DNA of 47,934 nucleotides. Origin: Dehalococcoidia bacterium. GTDB taxonomy: Bacteria; Chloroflexota; Dehalococcoidia; Tepidiformales; Tepidiformaceae. The stretch is from positions 1 through 47,934 of the forward strand of contig JAGQHB010000003.1 of assembly GCA_020432045.1 (NCBI GenBank). The letters run 5' to 3'. The notes below the pieces were generated by a model that did no database searches, was not told where the DNA came from, and was given only the letters and a program-made list of their open reading frames with translations. Made by a program: the position numbers and the translations under genes. Of the stretch, positions 16,583 through 28,062 are shown piece by piece (the stretch's first letter is position 1; each line of letters begins with the position of its first letter).

Positions 16583-16588
16583 ATTATA
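16583..16588 (-). promoter_or_regulatory. -10 box of sodN
   Basis: TATAAT in minus orientation, perfect consensus in a GC-rich setting. The -35 (CAGCAA at 17 nt) is poor, hinting that an activator may help. The leader to the sodN ATG would be about 45 nt and carries the AAGGGAG ribosome site. Confidence 0.55.
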
Positions 16589-16629
16589 GGCGGCGGGACA
16601 GCACCTTGCTGGCCCACCGCCTCAGAACG

Positions 16630-18699
16630 TTAGCCGACGAACAGCGGCCCAAAGACGACCGCGACGATGGCCATGAGCTTGAGAAGAATGTTGAGGGCCG
16701 GGCCGGACGTATCCTTGAACGGATCGCCGACGGTGTCGCCGACAACGGCCGCCTTGTGCGCCTCGGAACCTTTGCCGCCGAGGTGGCCGGCCTCAATGTA
16801 CTTCTTGGCGTTATCCCAGGCCCCACCGGCGTTGGCCATCATGAGCGCCAGGACGGCGCCGCTGACAATTGAGCCGATGAGCAGGCCGCCGAGTGCTTCA
16901 GCGCCGACAACAGCCCCGATCAGGATTGGCACGGCCACGGCGAGGATGCCGGGGACGACCATCTCACGGAGCGCGCCATCGGTGGAGATGCCTACGGCGC
17001 GAGCGTAGTCCGGCTTGCCGGTGCCCTCCATGATCCCGGGTATTTCGCGGAACTGGCGGCGAACTTCGTTGACCATCGCCATGGCCGCGCGACCGACCGC
17101 GCCCATCGTGAGCGCCGCGAAAACGAACGGCATAAGGCCGCCGAGAAGCAGGCCGATCATTGTGTCGACATCGAGGATGTCGATGGACGAGATCCCGACC
17201 ACCTGCGCGTACGTCACCATGAGCGCGAGCGACGTGAGGACAGCGGAACCGATCGCGAAGCCCTTGCCCGTTGCGGCCGTGGTGTTGCCAAGGCTGTCGA
17301 GGGCGTCGGTGCGCTCGCGCACTTCCGGGGGAAGGTGGGCCTGTTCGGCAATGCCGCCGGCGTTGTCAGCGACGGGCCCATATGCGTCCGTCGCGAGCGT
17401 AATCCCGAGCGGCGCCAGCATGCCGACTGCCGCAAGTGCGATGCCGTAGAGGCCGGCGATCTCATTGGTCAGCCAGATTGCAGCGACGATGCTGATGATT
17501 GGGATTGCAGTCGACATCATGCCGAGGCCGAGACCGCCGATGATGATCGTGGCGGGACCGGTTTCGGCCGTTTTTGCCAGGTTTTGTGTCGGTTTGAATT
17601 CGTAGGCCGTGTAATACTCGGTGACCGTCCCGATGACCTGTCCACAGACAAGGCCGACGAGTACGACCCAGAAGAGTTTGAACGGCAGGTCAAGCGCCAC
17701 GAGGGCGATCGCCGTCGACACAAGCACGAGGCCGCTGGCTGTGAAAATGCCCGTGCGGAGCGCCCAGAGCAGGCGCCCCATGCTCGCTCCTTCACCTGTA
17801 CGGACGAGGAAGGTGCCGATGATGGCGGAGAAGATGCCGAGGCCCATGATGACCAGCGGCAGCATCGCCGCCTTTGAATCCCAGCCGTCTGTGTCCGCGA
17901 CGGAGAACACGCCGTTCTCGTGTAGTCCGACTACAGCGAATCCGGTGAGCGCCATGGCGGCAACGATTGAGCCTGTGTACGACTCGAAAAGGTCGGCGCC
18001 CATGCCGGCAACGTCGCCAACATTATCGCCGACATTGTCGGCGATGGTGGCGGGGTTCCGCGGGTCGTCTTCAGGAATGCCCGCTTCGACTTTGCCAACC
18101 AGGTCGGCGCCGACGTCTGCAGCCTTCGTATAAATGCCGCCCCCGACGCGAGCAAAGAGCGCGATGGAGGAGGCACCGAAGGCATAGCCGGTAAGCGGCT
18201 GGAAGTCCTGGGTGACCAGATACACGAGCGAGAGGCCGATGACGCTGATGCCCGTGACGGTCACGCCCATCACTGCGCCAGAGGAGAACGCGACCCGGAG
18301 TCCCGCGTTCAAGCCCTCCTGCGCCTTCGCTGCCGTACGCACATTCGCGCGGACAGCAATGTACATGCCGATGTAGCCAGCAAGCGCCGAGGAAACGGCG
18401 CCGAGAACGTAGGCGACGGCCGTTCGCGGGAAGTCGGTGAGCTCGCCACGCTGGTCCCCGAAGCGGTCAAGGACGTCATAGTCAATAAACACGATCAGGA
18501 CGACGGCGACCACCGCTACGAATGCAACCAGGAACGTGTATTCGCGTTTCAGGAATGCGGACGCGCCCTCCTGGATAGCGACCGCGATCTCCTTCATGCG
18601 ATCGTTACCCTCGTCCTCGGCGAGAACCTGCCTGGCAAGTACCATGGCGAATCCCAGCGCAACGATGCCCGCCGCTAGAGCGAAAATTAGAAGTCCCAT
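16630..18699 (-). CDS. hppA: Membrane-bound ion-pumping pyrophosphatase, K+-dependent type
   Basis: A 689-residue integral membrane enzyme with about 16 helices that couples pyrophosphate hydrolysis to H+ (or Na+) pumping. The active-site motif KAADVGADLVGKVEAGIPED begins at residue 192, followed by DNVGDNVGDVAGMGADLFES, and near the end GDTVGDPFKDTSGPALNILL. At the K+ switch it reads GNTTAATGKG (471-480), with Ala475 and Gly478 rather than Lys and Thr, which marks the K+-dependent class; members of this class pump H+, Na+ or both, and the ion is not decided here. ATG 18699 has GAGGTACGT upstream. The gene stands alone; 18700-18937 is intergenic. Confidence 0.96.
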   Translation of the reverse strand: MGLLIFALAAGIVALGFAMVLARQVLAEDEGNDRMKEIAVAIQEGASAFLKREYTFLVAFVAVVAVVLIVFIDYDVLDRFGDQRGELTDFPRTAVAYVLGAVSSALAGYIGMYIAVRANVRTAAKAQEGLNAGLRVAFSSGAVMGVTVTGISVIGLSLVYLVTQDFQPLTGYAFGASSIALFARVGGGIYTKAADVGADLVGKVEAGIPEDDPRNPATIADNVGDNVGDVAGMGADLFESYTGSIVAAMALTGFAVVGLHENGVFSVADTDGWDSKAAMLPLVIMGLGIFSAIIGTFLVRTGEGASMGRLLWALRTGIFTASGLVLVSTAIALVALDLPFKLFWVVLVGLVCGQVIGTVTEYYTAYEFKPTQNLAKTAETGPATIIIGGLGLGMMSTAIPIISIVAAIWLTNEIAGLYGIALAAVGMLAPLGITLATDAYGPVADNAGGIAEQAHLPPEVRERTDALDSLGNTTAATGKGFAIGSAVLTSLALMVTYAQVVGISSIDILDVDTMIGLLLGGLMPFVFAALTMGAVGRAAMAMVNEVRRQFREIPGIMEGTGKPDYARAVGISTDGALREMVVPGILAVAVPILIGAVVGAEALGGLLIGSIVSGAVLALMMANAGGAWDNAKKYIEAGHLGGKGSEAHKAAVVGDTVGDPFKDTSGPALNILLKLMAIVAVVFGPLFVG

Positions 18700-18880
18700 A
18701 CGTACCTCACTGTGGATCCACTCCCCCCAAGCACACACGCGCGATCAACCCGTTTCAGACGGGTGGTAAGGCGAGCGGAAAGGTTCGGCGGTTCCTCGGT
18801 CGGCAGACTGTACCAAGTGTTTGGCACACGCGGAATCGCGGGCGCCATTGAATCGCGCGCGAAACCGTGCGGAACCCCGT

Positions 18881-18910
18881 TTGACCGGCAGCCCACAGGC
18901 CACACAGAAT
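18881..18910 (+). promoter_or_regulatory. Promoter of the cyclase-family gene
   Basis: TTGACC (18881-18886) and CAGAAT (18905-18910) are spaced by 18 nt. The inferred start leaves a leader of about 20 nt with AAGGAG before the GTG. A small inverted repeat (ACCCGT/ACGGGT, 18748-18764) lies further upstream in the gap to hppA. Confidence 0.45.
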
Positions 18911-18937
18911 CCCGCACCCCTATCAAGGAGCTACCCT

Positions 18938-21281
<2,344 letters not shown>

Positions 21282-21296
21282 GGAGCGAATCCACGG

Positions 21297-21330
21297 GCAG
21301 GGCTGTCTTCCTTATGGCAGGCAGCCCTGC
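21297..21330 (+). other. Hairpin enclosing the metX start codon
   Basis: GCAGGGCTG (21297-21305) and CAGCCCTGC (21322-21330) form a perfect 9-bp stem with a 16-base loop. The loop holds the presumed ATG of metX. No T-tract follows, so it is not a terminator; it could restrain translation of metX or show that the true start is the ATG at 21347. Confidence 0.5.
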
Positions 21331-22429
21331 TGGTACTGACCCACCGATGCCCAATGTTTCGAGTCCACGGCTGACGCGCGCGATTGGCGCACTTTCACTT
21401 GCCCGCGGGGGCAAGCTGGAAGGTGTGGAGGTCGCCTATGAGCAGTATGGCGAGTTATCGCCGTCGGGTGACAACGCAGTCCTCATCTGCCACGCGCTGA
21501 CAGGAAACGCGCAGGCGGCCGGCGAGGGCGGGTGGTGGGACCCGCTCATCGGGCCAGGGGCTGCCTTCGATACAGACCGCTACGCGGTTATTTGCGCAAA
21601 TATTCTCGGTAGTTGCTACGGCACGACAGGGCCGCCGTCGACAAATCCGTCGACGGGACGGCCGTACGGCGGATCATTCCCCGTGATCACGGTCGGTGAC
21701 ATGGTGGCTGCCCAGGAGCAGCTCCTGCTGCAGCTCGGCGTGCGGTCGCTTGCGAGTGTCGCTGGCGGTTCGCTTGGCGGACTTCAGGTGTTGGAATGGC
21801 TGGCGCGGCGTCCAGGATTCGTCCGGTCGGCAGTGATCGTGGCGGCGAACCTGGCACATGAACCGTGGACGATCGCCTTCAACGAGTGCGCACGCGACGC
21901 GATCCGTAACGACCCCAACTGGCTTGGGGGCGACTACGCCGGATCTGCCAAAGAGCCAGCACAGGGATTGGCACTCGCACGGATGATCGCCATGATCAGC
22001 TACCGGTCGGCGCCATCGTTCAGCTCGCGCTTTGGCCGGCGGGTGAGCGGCACGGCCGTGAGCGGGCAACCGCAGTTCGCGGTGGAATCCTACCTCCACT
22101 ACCAGGGCCAAAAGCTGGTCGGCCGCTTCGATGCCAACGCATACGTGCGGATCACGGAAGCTATGGACGCCTATGACGTGGGCGAGGACCGCGGAGGCGC
22201 GGGCGCGGCTCTCCGCGCATTCAAGGGGCCGGCGCTTGTCGTCGGCATCGACTCCGACATCCTTTATCCCACATGGCAGCAGCGGCAGATCGTTGACACG
22301 CTCCGGGCCAATGGCAACGTAGCCGAGTATGCAGAGATTGCAACTCCGCACGGCCACGACGCCTTCCTCATTGAATGGGCCCAGATGGACCAGCACATCC
22401 GCGGCTTCCTGGCGGAGCTACCCGGCTAG
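21314..22429 (+). CDS. metX: Homoserine O-acetyltransferase
   Basis: A 371-residue alpha/beta-hydrolase-fold enzyme that acetylates homoserine from acetyl-CoA, feeding MetY. The catalytic triad is visible: Ser in VAGGSLGGLQVLEWLARR, Asp in VVGIDSDILYP and His in TPHGHDAFLIEW. Other family marks are NAVLICHALTGNAQAAG and GSCYGTTGPPSTNPSTGRPY. It begins 32 nt after metY. ATG 21314 and ATG 21347 are both possible; neither has a good ribosome site, and the second gives a more typical N-terminus. Acyl specificity (acetyl against succinyl) is inferred from its pairing with MetY. Confidence 0.93.
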   Translation: MAGSPAGTDPPMPNVSSPRLTRAIGALSLARGGKLEGVEVAYEQYGELSPSGDNAVLICHALTGNAQAAGEGGWWDPLIGPGAAFDTDRYAVICANILGSCYGTTGPPSTNPSTGRPYGGSFPVITVGDMVAAQEQLLLQLGVRSLASVAGGSLGGLQVLEWLARRPGFVRSAVIVAANLAHEPWTIAFNECARDAIRNDPNWLGGDYAGSAKEPAQGLALARMIAMISYRSAPSFSSRFGRRVSGTAVSGQPQFAVESYLHYQGQKLVGRFDANAYVRITEAMDAYDVGEDRGGAGAALRAFKGPALVVGIDSDILYPTWQQRQIVDTLRANGNVAEYAEIATPHGHDAFLIEWAQMDQHIRGFLAELPG

Positions 22430-22432
22430 CAC

Positions 22433-23125
22433 TCAGGCAGAATTGGGGCGCGTGTCTCCAATGAACGCCCCATCGTGTAACTGGAGGATACGGTCGGCGA
22501 GGCCAGCCATTGCAAGGTCATGCGTCACCATGATCCCGAGCAGGTCGCGACCTTTGACCTCGTCGATCAGCGAGCGCACGACCCGTTTTCCTCGTTCGGA
22601 ATCAAGGCTGGCAGTCGGTTCATCGACAAGCACGAGCTCGGGGTTGTTCATGAGCGCCCGGCCGATGGCAACGCGCTGACGCTCACCACCGCTGAGCGAT
22701 GCCGAAAGTGCGTGTGCGCGCGGAGTAAGCCCGAGTTCTTGAAGTAATCGATCCGCGTGGCTGGCAGGGTCCTTCAGATTCCCATTGATTGCGCCCATCA
22801 CCAGCAGGTTTTCGCGGGCTGTCAGGAACGGCAGCAGATTGTTGGACTGGAAGACGTAGCCCACCGAATTGCGCCGGTAGGAGGCCTTCTCACGGCCTGA
22901 AAGCGAGGCGATGTCGCGGCCATTCACGGTAATAGTGCCGGACGAGGGCGTCAGCAACCCTCCGATCATGGCGAGCAGTGTCGTCTTCCCCGATCCGCTG
23001 GGACCGACGAGGGCGACAAATTCGCCGGGCTCGATGTGGAAGCTCAAATGGCGGACGGCGTGCACGGCCGTTTCCCCTTCGCCAAATGTCTTCGAGAGAT
23101 CGGAGACCGTGAGCGACGTGGCTAT
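22433..23125 (-). CDS. ABC transporter ATPase (LolD/MacB type), no standard start codon
   Basis: An ATPase of about 230 residues. Walker A is GPSGSGKTTLL, the signature is LSGGERQRVAIGRALMNNPE, Walker B is LVLVDEPTASLDSERG and the H-loop is IMVTHDLAMAG. It is typical of ATPases that drive MacB/LolCE-type extracytoplasmic-domain permeases, such as its upstream neighbour. The conserved N-terminus (LTVSDLSKTFGEGETAVHAV) is open in frame, but there is no ATG, GTG or TTG before it. A GGGGGGAG ribosome site precedes an ATA at 23125, which is my best start; ATG may have mutated to ATA. The first standard start, GTG 23065, would remove the first strands of the fold. Confidence 0.85.
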   Translation of the reverse strand: MATSLTVSDLSKTFGEGETAVHAVRHLSFHIEPGEFVALVGPSGSGKTTLLAMIGGLLTPSSGTITVNGRDIASLSGREKASYRRNSVGYVFQSNNLLPFLTARENLLVMGAINGNLKDPASHADRLLQELGLTPRAHALSASLSGGERQRVAIGRALMNNPELVLVDEPTASLDSERGKRVVRSLIDEVKGRDLLGIMVTHDLAMAGLADRILQLHDGAFIGDTRPNSA

Positions 23126-23136
23126 TGGTCTCCCCC

Positions 23137-24237
23137 CTACTGCTGTTGCCCGAGGGCTATGATCGGGTCGACCTTCACTACCTGGCGGGCGGAGAACGCT
23201 GCGCCGACCAGCGCAGTAATTATCATGGCGGCCGAAGTAGTGACAAACGTACCGTTTGTGAATGCGATGGGGACCGCTTCGGGCAATTGACGCAGGATCC
23301 TATCGGTTAGGAATGCAAGCGGCACTGCTATGGCAAGTCCGATTAACGACAAACTCAAAACCTGGATGAGGATCTGGCGAAACACAAACAAATTGGTAGC
23401 GCCGACCGCCTTCAGGACGCCTATCTGCGGGATCTTCTGCAGCGTCAGTACGTAGAAAAATACGCCAATGACAAGACCGCCAATGAGATAGCCGAAGACA
23501 CGAAGCGACGTCACGGTCGATTGCTGACCTGCAACACCTTCGATGTTCGAGAATGCCGTTCCCTTGTCCACGATCTCGAACCCTGCCCCCTTGATGCCCG
23601 GCAGGTCCCGTCCCTTCAGGAGGACGATGCTGGCGACGGGGTGGCCGGCCAAATCGCCATAGCGGAGTTCCTCCCAGGACGTTCGCAAGATGTACACGGC
23701 TGGTTGGAAGAAGAACGCACCCTCGTCTATCGCCCCAACGATGGTGAACACTCGCGTGTTCAGACGGATGTCGACTTCAACGGTGTCACCGACCTTGAGT
23801 TTGGCGGCATCGAGGAAGCTCCGGTCGGCGAGGAGACCGTCCGTATCAGCTGGTGTTAATGCTCGCCCATCCACTATATGTGGTTCACCGATGGTGCCCG
23901 GGTCGTACCCCATGAACGCCGCCGACTTCACCTTGCCGTCTGAGCCGACATAGTTGGCGGCGGTGTAGCCAATGCGTGCAAACGCTTCAACGCCCGGCTG
24001 CGACGCGATCGCATCGACGGTGTCCTGGCTGAGTTCCGAGCGAATCACGCTGATGCCTGCCTTTTCCGAATAGGCGATGGCATTGGCGTCGAAGTTCCGC
24101 AGCGCCGAGCCAGCCAGTTCATTCAGCCCAACGCCGAGGCCATTGATCATCAAGACAAGGTAGGAAATCAACGTGACCACAAGCGCGATGAGCGCGAACT
24201 GCACTTTGCGGCGGCGAATCTCAAGGAGACCAATCAC
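23137..24237 (-). CDS. FtsX/MacB-like ABC permease
   Basis: A 366-residue membrane protein with one N-terminal helix (FALIALVVTLISYLVLMING), a large extracytoplasmic domain (about 40-245) and three C-terminal helices around the FtsX-like core (YLIGGLVIGVFFYVLTLQKI and QIGVLKAVGATNLFVFRQIL). This is the MacB_PCD plus FtsX layout used for lipoprotein release, peptide or drug export, close to the DevC group. GTG 24237 has a strong AGGAGGAACGG site. The ATPase gene follows after 11 nt. Substrate unknown; no membrane-fusion protein lies next to it. Confidence 0.88.
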   Translation of the reverse strand: MIGLLEIRRRKVQFALIALVVTLISYLVLMINGLGVGLNELAGSALRNFDANAIAYSEKAGISVIRSELSQDTVDAIASQPGVEAFARIGYTAANYVGSDGKVKSAAFMGYDPGTIGEPHIVDGRALTPADTDGLLADRSFLDAAKLKVGDTVEVDIRLNTRVFTIVGAIDEGAFFFQPAVYILRTSWEELRYGDLAGHPVASIVLLKGRDLPGIKGAGFEIVDKGTAFSNIEGVAGQQSTVTSLRVFGYLIGGLVIGVFFYVLTLQKIPQIGVLKAVGATNLFVFRQILIQVLSLSLIGLAIAVPLAFLTDRILRQLPEAVPIAFTNGTFVTTSAAMIITALVGAAFSARQVVKVDPIIALGQQQ

Positions 24238-24333
24238 CCGTTCCTCCTCCGCATCCGTTCAGCATCGCTCCAGAGCGTAGCTGCTTAGCGGCTTCATGCG
24301 CACAGGGAAGCGTCAACGCACAGGATAGATGTC

Positions 24334-26700
24334 TCAGAGAAGAGGACGATCGGCGACGATTCCGCGAGCACGGAGCGAGGCGACTTCCCCGGCAGGGAGC
24401 CCAATATCCCCACCCAGAACCTCATCGTTATGTTCGCCGAACAGCGGAGCAGCACGGCGGATTCTCCCTGGCGTCGCAGAGAGCCTCCACGGGTAGCCAT
24501 CCCAGCGATGGTGGCCAACCTCAGGATGCACCACATCTACGAAGTAGCCTCGGTGAAAGAGATGCGGGTCGGACACGATCTCCCAATTGGCGAGCACCGG
24601 ACCCGCTGGGACACCAGCGCGCTGGAGAATGACGGTCGCTTCCTGGTGGTCGATGCTCCTCGACCAGGCGGCGACAGTGGCATCGATCTCTGCAGAGCCG
24701 GCGACGCGTGATTCGAGAGACGGGAAGCGGTCAGCCAACCCCGGCGTACCAATGGCGGTGCACAAAGAGCGCCATTGACCATCGCTTTCGATACCGATCG
24801 CAAGCCAGCAATCGATGCCAGCTGAGGGATAAACGGCCTGCGGTGCAACCCGGCGCGAGCGGTTGTTCGACTGGCCAGCTACGCGCCCGTTGAGCTGAAA
24901 GTCCATCAGTGCTTCGACGTTGAAGGACATGCCGGATTCCTGGAGGGCCATGTCAATGAATTGGCCGGTGCCCGTGGTCTCACGCTGGAGCAGGGCCGCC
25001 ATGATCCCGATCGTTGCGTGGGTGCCGGCAATCGGGTCGGCATAGTACGAACCAGTGCCGAAGGGCGGCCCATCACCATAACCAAGCTGCGACACGAGCC
25101 CCGTGGATGCTTCGATATTCGAGCCGTAGGCAACGTAATCGCGCTCCGGTCCGGTGGCACCCATGCCGGATATCGAACACATAATGATCCGCGGATTTCG
25201 CGCGCTAAGCACCGGGTACGGAAGCCCGAAGGATTGGAAGACGCGCGCGCTATTGTTTTCCAGGACCACATCGGCGGTGTCGACAAGCCGCAGGAAGATG
25301 TCGCGACCTTCAGGTGAGGCGAGGTCCGCAACAAGGTCACGCTTATTGCGGTTGAGGAGGTTGAAGTAGCCCGCCCGATTGTAGGGGCGTGTCCACATCT
25401 GTCCGCCGGACTGGTGCAGCGCGCGCGTTGCCGGCCGCCTGGCGGTCTCGATCTTGATCACGTCCGCACCGAGGTCACCAAGGTGACGCCCGGCCAGCGG
25501 GCCCGCCCAGTTGGCCGTTACCTCGAGAACGCGGATGCCCTCCAGAGGAAGCGTTCGATCCTGGCGCGTGGCCTGCCGCTGTGACCTGGCAGGAATTGTG
25601 AGCCCTGCTGCTTCGTTCAACAGCGGCGCGGGCGCAGCGGGCCCGGATTCTGACGCCGAGAAGTTCCACGGGGGGCCGGGAACCTCCACGTCGCCGATCG
25701 CGGTGCCAGTAAGAGTCCGCCACCAGCCGCGCGCGGCGAGCTGGGGAGATGCGGCGATGTCGGCCATGGAATTCACTGGTGTAATCGCGATGCGCATCGC
25801 CTGGGCAGTGTGGTAGATCTCTGCCTTCGTCCGGCCTGCGGCCCACTCAGCGACCAGGCCTCGCACCTCTGGCAGGGCAGCGCGCCAGGTGTCGATAGCC
25901 GTCCAGCGCGGATCATCAATGAGGTCGGGACGCTCGATCAGCACCCAGAGCTGCGGGTTGGCGACAGGCATCCAAAAGATGTAGCCATCGAGACACGGGA
26001 TCATGGCACTGGGCTCGCGACCCTGGACCTGCCCAAGGTGTGTCCACATCGTGGTGAGCCAGGAGTGGTCGTTGAGCATGGCCTCCATCGTTGAGACTTC
26101 GACGTGCTGGCCCTGCCCGGTCGCGCGGGCGTGCCACAATGCCAGCAATGCACCAGCCGCAAGATGCATCCCCGCGTGGAGCTCAGCCTGGTGGCCCGGG
26201 AGTAGCAGCGGGTGGCGTGCGGGATCCCCGCTGAAGTACATGAAGCCTCCCATCGCGTAATCAACGATTTCGGAGGTGACACGCCCGGCGTAGGGACCGT
26301 CGTTGCCGAACGGCGAATGTGAGACATACACGAACCCGGGATGGCTATCCGCGACATCGTCGTAGCCAAACCCGAGCGCAGACATTCCGCCGGGCCCCTT
26401 CGATTCGAGCAGGATCTCTGCACCGTTGAGGAGCGAGGCGAGGTGCTCTCGACCCACCGGGGTTGCGAGGTCCAGCAGGAGGCTGCGCTTGCCGGCGTTG
26501 AGGGCGAGATGAAGGCCCCCACCTTCGAGCGTGGGCCGGTCATCGCGAAAGGGGCCAATCGAACGAACCCGGTCCCCGCCCGGGGGCTCAACTTTGAGGA
26601 CCGTCGCGCCAAGGTCGGCTAGCAGTCTACCGGCATAGGCACCGGCCACACCTTCGGAACAGTCGACTACCGTGAGGTCCTCAAGGGGGCGTACTGACAT
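24334..26700 (-). CDS. Fused two-domain class III CoA-transferase (CaiB/BaiF)
   Basis: A 788-residue protein with two complete family III CoA-transferase domains, about 1-370 and 383-788. Each starts with the typical strand: PLEDLTVVDCSEGVAGAYAG and PLEGIRVLEVTANWAGPLAG. Family III enzymes move CoA between acids through an Asp-bound intermediate. The catalytic Asp is present in domain 2 (Asp555, in YYADPIAGTHA) but domain 1 has Glu173 at the equivalent place (HQAELHAGMH). One half may therefore be catalytic and the other structural or altered. ATG 26700 was chosen for its GGAG at good spacing and for the normal N-terminus. Substrate unknown. Confidence 0.92.
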   Translation of the reverse strand: MSVRPLEDLTVVDCSEGVAGAYAGRLLADLGATVLKVEPPGGDRVRSIGPFRDDRPTLEGGGLHLALNAGKRSLLLDLATPVGREHLASLLNGAEILLESKGPGGMSALGFGYDDVADSHPGFVYVSHSPFGNDGPYAGRVTSEIVDYAMGGFMYFSGDPARHPLLLPGHQAELHAGMHLAAGALLALWHARATGQGQHVEVSTMEAMLNDHSWLTTMWTHLGQVQGREPSAMIPCLDGYIFWMPVANPQLWVLIERPDLIDDPRWTAIDTWRAALPEVRGLVAEWAAGRTKAEIYHTAQAMRIAITPVNSMADIAASPQLAARGWWRTLTGTAIGDVEVPGPPWNFSASESGPAAPAPLLNEAAGLTIPARSQRQATRQDRTLPLEGIRVLEVTANWAGPLAGRHLGDLGADVIKIETARRPATRALHQSGGQMWTRPYNRAGYFNLLNRNKRDLVADLASPEGRDIFLRLVDTADVVLENNSARVFQSFGLPYPVLSARNPRIIMCSISGMGATGPERDYVAYGSNIEASTGLVSQLGYGDGPPFGTGSYYADPIAGTHATIGIMAALLQRETTGTGQFIDMALQESGMSFNVEALMDFQLNGRVAGQSNNRSRRVAPQAVYPSAGIDCWLAIGIESDGQWRSLCTAIGTPGLADRFPSLESRVAGSAEIDATVAAWSRSIDHQEATVILQRAGVPAGPVLANWEIVSDPHLFHRGYFVDVVHPEVGHHRWDGYPWRLSATPGRIRRAAPLFGEHNDEVLGGDIGLPAGEVASLRARGIVADRPLL

Positions 26701-26866
26701 GGCAACTCCGGTCGCGGTTAAGGCGTTGTAGCATCTGCGTCGGGCTGTTGCGGCCGGGAGCAGCCCTCGTTTCAAAGCCGCCGCGCTGAGCGCCCGGTTC
26801 GCATTCTGCACAGACGCGCCAGCAGTTCAATGTCTTCCTGCTCCCTGCGAGCGCGCGTCCTACCAA

Positions 26867-27883
26867 CTACGAAGACCCCAGCCGCTCGAGGAGTTGATCC
26901 TCAAACGAAAAATCGAATGTGCCCGTTCTATCGAGGCCCGCTGAGCAGTACCAGTCGTACGTTTGTTCGACCATCGAGCGGAAGGTGTACTCGGGTTCCC
27001 ATCCGATATCGGCCCGGAGCCGATCGATGCTGAAGATGACGCTGGAATTCCAGCGATGTATGTGCGGTGCAACCTTCTGAATGAGATGGGCTGCCTGATG
27101 GAGCGCAGGGCCGGAGGCGGCCCACAATTCGTCCATGACGGCGGCAGGGACGTGGATGCGGCGCGGTTCAACGCCGAGGACCTCCGCGAAGGTGTCCACG
27201 TAGCCTTCGTCGCTGTACGCGTCGTTGCCGGTGAGGTTGTACCGCTTCCCGAAGGTGACAGGGTTCATCATCATCATGCGCAGCGCGCGGGCCTGGTCAT
27301 CGACGTGACCTACCATCCCGAGCGTTGTACCGTCGCCGGGTACGAACACGGGGCGTCCCTGGAGCAGCCGCTGGAACATGCGCTGTTCGCGATCGGGGAC
27401 GATGTTGTTGGGCCCGAAGACCATCGAGAACGGGACGGTTGTGGCCGGGAATCCCTCGCGGCGGTGGAGATCGAAGAGGTAATCCTCGCAGTCGAGCTTG
27501 TTACGGGCGTAATCTCCCTGCCGCTCAGTGCGGTCGTCCGCATGTGTCTCACGAATGGGGAGGAGCCGCGCCGCCGCGTAGCCAACCGTTGAGCTGGCGA
27601 AGATGTAGTGGGCGATGCGTCCCTTGAGCAGTTCGACGGCGGAGCGCACCTGGGCGAGCGTGTACCCGCTGACGTCGTGAACGACGTCGTAGTCGCCCGT
27701 GCCAAGCGCATCCCGGAGCGAGGCCGAATCGTTGCGGTCCGCGGAAAGGCGGCGAACACCGCGCGGGAACACGGCATCCGTCTGCCCACGATTGAGTACG
27801 GTCACTTCGTGGCCGCAACGGGCAAGCTCGCGGACGAGCGCAAGGCCGTTGAATCGGCTACCGCCCATAACGAGGACACGCAT
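26867..27883 (-). CDS. NAD-dependent epimerase/dehydratase family protein (extended SDR)
   Basis: A 338-residue extended SDR. The nucleotide motif is unusual, MRVLVMGGSRFNGLALVREL (GGSRFNG in place of GxxGxxG), as in the group of plant CSP41/isoflavone-reductase-like and bacterial sugar-epimerase-like proteins. The YxxxK site is DYARNKLDCEDYL. The substrate side includes GHVDDQARALRMMM. ATG 27883 has GGGAGG at good spacing. It is divergent from the GGDEF-EAL gene, with 179 nt between, in which I see no clear promoter. Role unknown; a nucleotide-sugar enzyme is most likely. Confidence 0.85.
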   Translation of the reverse strand: MRVLVMGGSRFNGLALVRELARCGHEVTVLNRGQTDAVFPRGVRRLSADRNDSASLRDALGTGDYDVVHDVSGYTLAQVRSAVELLKGRIAHYIFASSTVGYAAARLLPIRETHADDRTERQGDYARNKLDCEDYLFDLHRREGFPATTVPFSMVFGPNNIVPDREQRMFQRLLQGRPVFVPGDGTTLGMVGHVDDQARALRMMMMNPVTFGKRYNLTGNDAYSDEGYVDTFAEVLGVEPRRIHVPAAVMDELWAASGPALHQAAHLIQKVAPHIHRWNSSVIFSIDRLRADIGWEPEYTFRSMVEQTYDWYCSAGLDRTGTFDFSFEDQLLERLGSS

Positions 27884-28062
27884 GTGATACCTCCCATTGT
27901 CTGAAATGCGGGCCGGAGTCTATCACGCGGCAACTGCGGCATCGGCAAGGTCGTTGTGTCACGCGAGTCACGCAACCGGCCCATTTCGTATGCACGTTTC
28001 TCCGGCGGAAGGGGTGCGCGGGGGCCGGGCGACGCCGACGTTAGATCCAGGTTGCATATGGA

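Noticed and set aside
23521-23859. Small plus-strand frame opposite the ABC permease
   Set aside because: No ribosome site or domain; it is the antisense of the extracytoplasmic domain of the permease.
26742-26766. GGGCTG/CAGCCC stem in the gap before the fused CoA-transferase
   Set aside because: Only six pairs with a 13-base loop and no T-tract; chance is likely in GC-rich DNA.
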